Position numbers and translations under genes: made by a program. A DNA stretch of 9,186 bases from Arthrobacter sp. (GTDB taxonomy: Bacteria > Actinomycetota > Actinomycetes > Actinomycetales > Micrococcaceae), in the NCBI GenBank assembly GCA_025464545.1, contig JAODMA010000274.1, positions 1 through 9,186 on the forward strand. The letters are read 5' to 3'. Under the pieces are notes generated by a model. The model ran no database searches, had not been told where the DNA came from, and saw nothing but the letters and a program-made list of their open reading frames with translations. Position 1 is the stretch's first letter. The number at the start of each line of letters is the position of its first letter. Positions 6,869 to 9,186 of the stretch are shown in pieces.

Positions 6869-6873
6869 CCGGC
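6857..6873 (+). other. Small GC-rich hairpin over the LysM stop codon
   Basis: GCCGGT (6857-6862) pairs with ACCGGC (6868-6873) around a five-base loop (GAGTG), and the TGA stop at 6866-6868 lies within it. No T tract follows, so it is not a standard terminator. It might stabilise or attenuate the transcript into the downstream gene, or be chance. Confidence 0.25.
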
Positions 6874-6953
6874 AGCGGCCAGGAACCGGAAACCGCAACC
6901 ATAGCCCCGTAGCGCCAGGACATCCAGCAACAGCCAACAGCAAAGGAACGAGC

Positions 6954-7475
6954 ATGACCGTACTTAGCATGACCGCGCAGAGCGGAGATCGCGCCCTCGC
7001 ATCACCGCCAGTATCGCCCCGAGCGCCCCTGCGAGTGGTGGACGCGGGTACTGCAGCGGCCCCGGCCCGCGATCACACACCGACCTCCGCACGGACGACA
7101 CCTCGCTTGTCCCTGCAGCTCGTGGACGAGGGCCGGGAAATCTGCACCATCTGCCGCGGCACCGTCCAGGCCGCCATCGAGGTCCTGGCCGGCACCCGCC
7201 CGGCCCAGCAGCTTGCCCGGCGGCTCGACGAGCGCTGCCTCGCCGCCTTGCAGCATCGGGCCGCCTTGACACGGCGGGTGGCGTCCGGGAACTCCCCGAC
7301 AGCGGGACGGCTGCATCGGAACCCCACCGTGCGCTCGGTCCGGGCATGCAAGGTGTCCGAGGACGTTTATGAGGCCAGCGCCGTGGTGGTCGATGAGCTG
7401 AGGGTCCGGGCCGTTGCGCTCCGGCTGGAACGGACCCCGCTCCTCTGGCGGGTTACGGTGCTGGAGATCGGCTGA
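6954..7475 (+). CDS. Rv3235-family protein (function unknown)
   Basis: The 173-residue protein resembles mycobacterial Rv3235, an actinobacterial family of unknown function encoded near secA, as here. The N-terminal ~50 residues are Ala/Pro/Thr-rich and likely disordered. The conserved core begins near residue 60, with VQAAIEVLAGTRPAQQLARRL (71-91), the family's signature helix, and ends in an alternating strand pattern, YEASAVVVDELRVRAVALRLE and then LLWRVTVLEIG. There is no signal peptide or membrane segment. Cys64 and Cys67 form a CxxC (ICTIC), but with no partner pair I do not infer metal binding. The start is ATG 6954, preceded by AAAGGA (6942-6947) with six bases between. An in-frame ATG at 6807 would overlap the LysM gene and has poor coding character. 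Probably co-transcribed with the LysM gene; both end at the shared terminator before secA. Confidence 0.88.
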   Translation: MTVLSMTAQSGDRALASPPVSPRAPLRVVDAGTAAAPARDHTPTSARTTPRLSLQLVDEGREICTICRGTVQAAIEVLAGTRPAQQLARRLDERCLAALQHRAALTRRVASGNSPTAGRLHRNPTVRSVRACKVSEDVYEASAVVVDELRVRAVALRLERTPLLWRVTVLEIG

Positions 7476-7484
7476 ACCGGGTGT

Positions 7485-7532
7485 TGGACCCCCGGGCACG
7501 TTGGCAGGCGCCCGGGGATGGACGGTGGTCCA
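7485..7532 (+). terminator. Possible additional stem-loop after the Rv3235-family gene
   Basis: CCCCGGGC (7490-7497) and GCCCGGGG (7510-7517) form an 8-bp stem with a 12-base loop. TGGACC (7485-7490) and GGTCCA (7527-7532) could extend it after a mismatch region. No U tract follows. It may help block 3'-end decay or contribute to termination ahead of the main hairpin. Confidence 0.3.
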
Positions 7533-7577
7533 GCGCGGAAGAGCTGCGGGGTAACAGGAAAGGAGGAAGCGGGAAAC

Positions 7578-7613
7578 GAAAGAGGACCGGAACAACCGTT
7601 CCGGTCCTCTTTC
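7578..7613. terminator. Bidirectional rho-independent terminator between convergent genes
   Basis: GAAAGAGGACCGGAAC (7578-7593) is perfectly complementary to 7598-7613, a 16-bp stem with a four-base loop (AACC). The outer base pairs are A:T-rich, so RNA from either strand ends in a short U-rich run (CUCUUUCU on plus; CUCUUUCGUUU on minus). It lies between the Rv3235-family gene (ends 7475) and secA (ends 7645). The 169-base gap otherwise holds only the weaker stem-loop at 7485-7532. Confidence 0.9.
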
Positions 7614-7644
7614 TATGGCTGCGGGCTGCCTGCAGCCGGCCGGC

Positions 7645-9186
7645 CTAGCGCCGCTTCTTCTTATTCGCGCGGCGCGGAGCGTCCTGCGCCGCGGCTTTGG
7701 CGGGGTTGCCGGAGCGGCCCGAGGTCTTCGCCTCGACCCGCGTCCGGGCAGCACCGTCCTCGCCGGGGGCGGTGTACTGCAGCTGTGCGGGTTTCTCCGG
7801 GGCTTCCAGTCCGGCCGCGCGGATCTGCGGCTCGTGGTGCTCCGTGTGCTCGCCGACGGCGTCCGCCACGACGACGTCCTCTGCCGGGGTGACCTCGACG
7901 TCCAGATTGAACAGGAAGCCCACGCTCTCCTCGCGGATGGCCTCCATCATGGCCTGGAACATGATGAAGCCCTCGCGCTGGTACTCCACCAGGGGATCGC
8001 GCTGGGCCATCGCCCGCAGCCCGATGCCTTCCTTCAGGTAGTCCATCTCATAGAGGTGTTCCTGCCACTTGCGTCCGATGACAGACAGGACCACACGACG
8101 CTCGAGTTCGCGCATGCTCTCGGCGCCAATCGCCTCTTCGCGCGCCTGGTAGACCAGACGGGCGTCGGAGAGGATCTCCTCCTTGAGGAAGTCCACCGTG
8201 ATGCGCGACTTGCCACCGGCTTCGTCGATCAGATCGCGCGGCGTGACACTCACCGGGTACAGGGTCTTGAGGTTCGACCACAGCAGGTTGAAGTCCCAGT
8301 CGTCGCCCGTTCCTTCGGCCGTTGCCTCATCGATGAAGGCCGTGACGGTGTCCTCGAGGAAGAACTGCACCTTCTCGTGGAGGTCGTCGCCCTCAAGGAT
8401 CCGTCGACGGTCCCCGTAGATGGCTTCGCGCTGACGGTTCAGGACGTCATCGTACTTCAGGACGTTCTTGCGCTGTTCGGCGTTGCGGCCCTCCACCTGG
8501 CCCTGGGCCGAGGCGATGGCGCGGGAGACCAGCTTGGATTCCAAAGCGACGTCGTCGGGCACGGAGCTGTTCATCAGGCGCTCGGCCGCGCCGGAGTTGA
8601 ACAGGCGCATCAGGTCATCGGTCAGCGACAGGTAGAACCGTGATTCGCCAGGGTCGCCCTGGCGGCCGGAGCGGCCCCGCAGCTGGTTGTCGATGCGTCG
8701 GGACTCGTGCCGTTCGGTGCCGAGGACGTACAGACCGCCGAGGTCGAGGACCTCCTCATGCTCGTCTTTGACGGCCTGCTTGGCGGCCTCGAAGGCTTCG
8801 GGCCAGGCTGCCTCGTATTCCTCGGAGTTCTCCTCCGGGTCCAGGCCGCGCTTAGCGAGTTCCGCAACGGCGGTGAACTCCGCGTTGCCGCCGAGCATGA
8901 TGTCGGTACCGCGGCCGGCCATGTTCGTGGCGACGGTGACGGCTGCCTTGCGCCCCGCCTGGGCTACGATTGCGGCTTCCCGGGCGTGGTTCTTGGCGTT
9001 CAGGACTTCGTGCCGGACGCCTTCCTTGGCGAGCAGCCGCGACAGATATTCGCTCTTCTCGACACTCGTGGTGCCGACCAGGACCGGCTGGCCCTTTTCA
9101 TGCCGTTCGGCGATGTCCTTGACAACGGCATCGAACTTCACGGCTTCGTTCTTGTAGACGAGGTCTGCCTGGTCGATGCGGGTCAT
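7645..9186 (-). CDS. secA: Protein translocase subunit SecA, C-terminal 513 codons (5' end outside window)
   Basis: ATPase motor that pushes unfolded preproteins through SecYEG at the cytoplasmic membrane. The visible part starts within nucleotide-binding domain 2 and runs to the natural stop. Positions are counted from the window edge. [12 protein letters not shown] is at 35-46, [17 protein letters not shown] at 84-100, and [19 protein letters not shown] with [10 protein letters not shown] at 151-180 (helicase motifs V/VI, including the Arg-rich GRSGRQGD). Scaffold and wing helices follow, then the two-helix finger region [20 protein letters not shown] (374-393) and [14 protein letters not shown]. 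The tail (~432-513) is acidic, then basic, ending [11 protein letters not shown]. It has no cysteines, so the C-terminal zinc-binding (SEC-C) motif found in many SecA proteins is absent. The leading ATG at the window edge is an internal methionine; about 400 residues are missing. Being next to an Rv3235-family gene, this is most likely the housekeeping SecA1 type. Confidence 0.98.
   Translation of the reverse strand: MTRIDQADLVYKNEAVKFDAVVKDIAERHEKGQPVLVGTTSVEKSEYLSRLLAKEGVRHEVLNAKNHAREAAIVAQAGRKAAVTVATNMAGRGTDIMLGGNAEFTAVAELAKRGLDPEENSEEYEAAWPEAFEAAKQAVKDEHEEVLDLGGLYVLGTERHESRRIDNQLRGRSGRQGDPGESRFYLSLTDDLMRLFNSGAAERLMNSSVPDDVALESKLVSRAIASAQGQVEGRNAEQRKNVLKYDDVLNRQREAIYGDRRRILEGDDLHEKVQFFLEDTVTAFIDEATAEGTGDDWDFNLLWSNLKTLYPVSVTPRDLIDEAGGKSRITVDFLKEEILSDARLVYQAREEAIGAESMRELERRVVLSVIGRKWQEHLYEMDYLKEGIGLRAMAQRDPLVEYQREGFIMFQAMMEAIREESVGFLFNLDVEVTPAEDVVVADAVGEHTEHHEPQIRAAGLEAPEKPAQLQYTAPGEDGAARTRVEAKTSGRSGNPAKAAAQDAPRRANKKKRR

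Noticed and set aside
6193..7754. Minus-strand open frames of about 245-250 codons (6193-6930 and 7002-7754)
   Set aside because: Opposite the LysM and Rv3235-family genes; the second would also run through the terminator and into secA.
7615..8643. 342-codon plus-strand open frame opposite secA
   Set aside because: The secA frame on the other strand has unmistakable SecA motifs throughout; this frame also begins inside the terminator region.

Overview
The window is GC-rich, has compact gene spacing and strong Shine-Dalgarno sites, and encodes proteins typical of Actinobacteria: a 180-kDa-class NAD-glutamate dehydrogenase, an Rv3235-family protein beside secA, and a short excisionase/BldC-like helix-turn-helix protein. 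The protein sequences and gene order suggest the Micrococcaceae (Arthrobacter and relatives). That is an impression from the sequence; no database was searched.

Layout. (1) Bases 1-2825, minus strand: the N-terminal ~941 codons of a large NAD-specific glutamate dehydrogenase, running off the left edge. (2) 2884-4838, minus strand: two translationally coupled genes, a membrane-anchored SAF-domain (CpaB/RcpC-like) protein followed by a CpaE/MinD-like P-loop ATPase with an unusual Walker A loop. They lie 58 bases upstream of the dehydrogenase on the same strand, so the three could be one transcript. (3) 4989-5204, plus strand: a 71-residue winged-helix DNA-binding protein, divergent from the SAF gene. 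The 150-base shared upstream region holds an 8-bp inverted repeat. (4) 5266-5868, minus strand: a 200-residue protein of unknown function that appears to contain two Sm-like barrel repeats. It has a well-formed promoter placed for a leaderless mRNA. (5) 6023-7475, plus strand: a three-span membrane protein with a C-terminal LysM domain, then an Rv3235-family protein. An AT-rich tract with TCAAA-type motifs at exact 10-bp spacing precedes this pair. (6) A perfect 16-bp hairpin that can terminate transcription from both sides separates this pair from (7) the C-terminal 513 codons of secA on the minus strand, which run off the right edge.

Functional picture. The dehydrogenase (glutamate catabolism) and SecA (protein export) are housekeeping genes at the two ends. 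Between them is a set of small cell-envelope and regulatory genes. The most interesting items are the isolated CpaB-like/CpaE-like pair, which lacks the rest of a Flp/Tad pilus locus and whose ATPase has lost both usual P-loop lysines, and the 10-bp-phased AT-rich array upstream of the LysM gene. The array resembles the direct-repeat sites bound by BldC-type proteins, and the window encodes a small protein of the same general fold. I saw no tRNA, rRNA, CRISPR array, insertion sequence or prophage gene. The many long open frames opposite the real genes are high-GC shadows.
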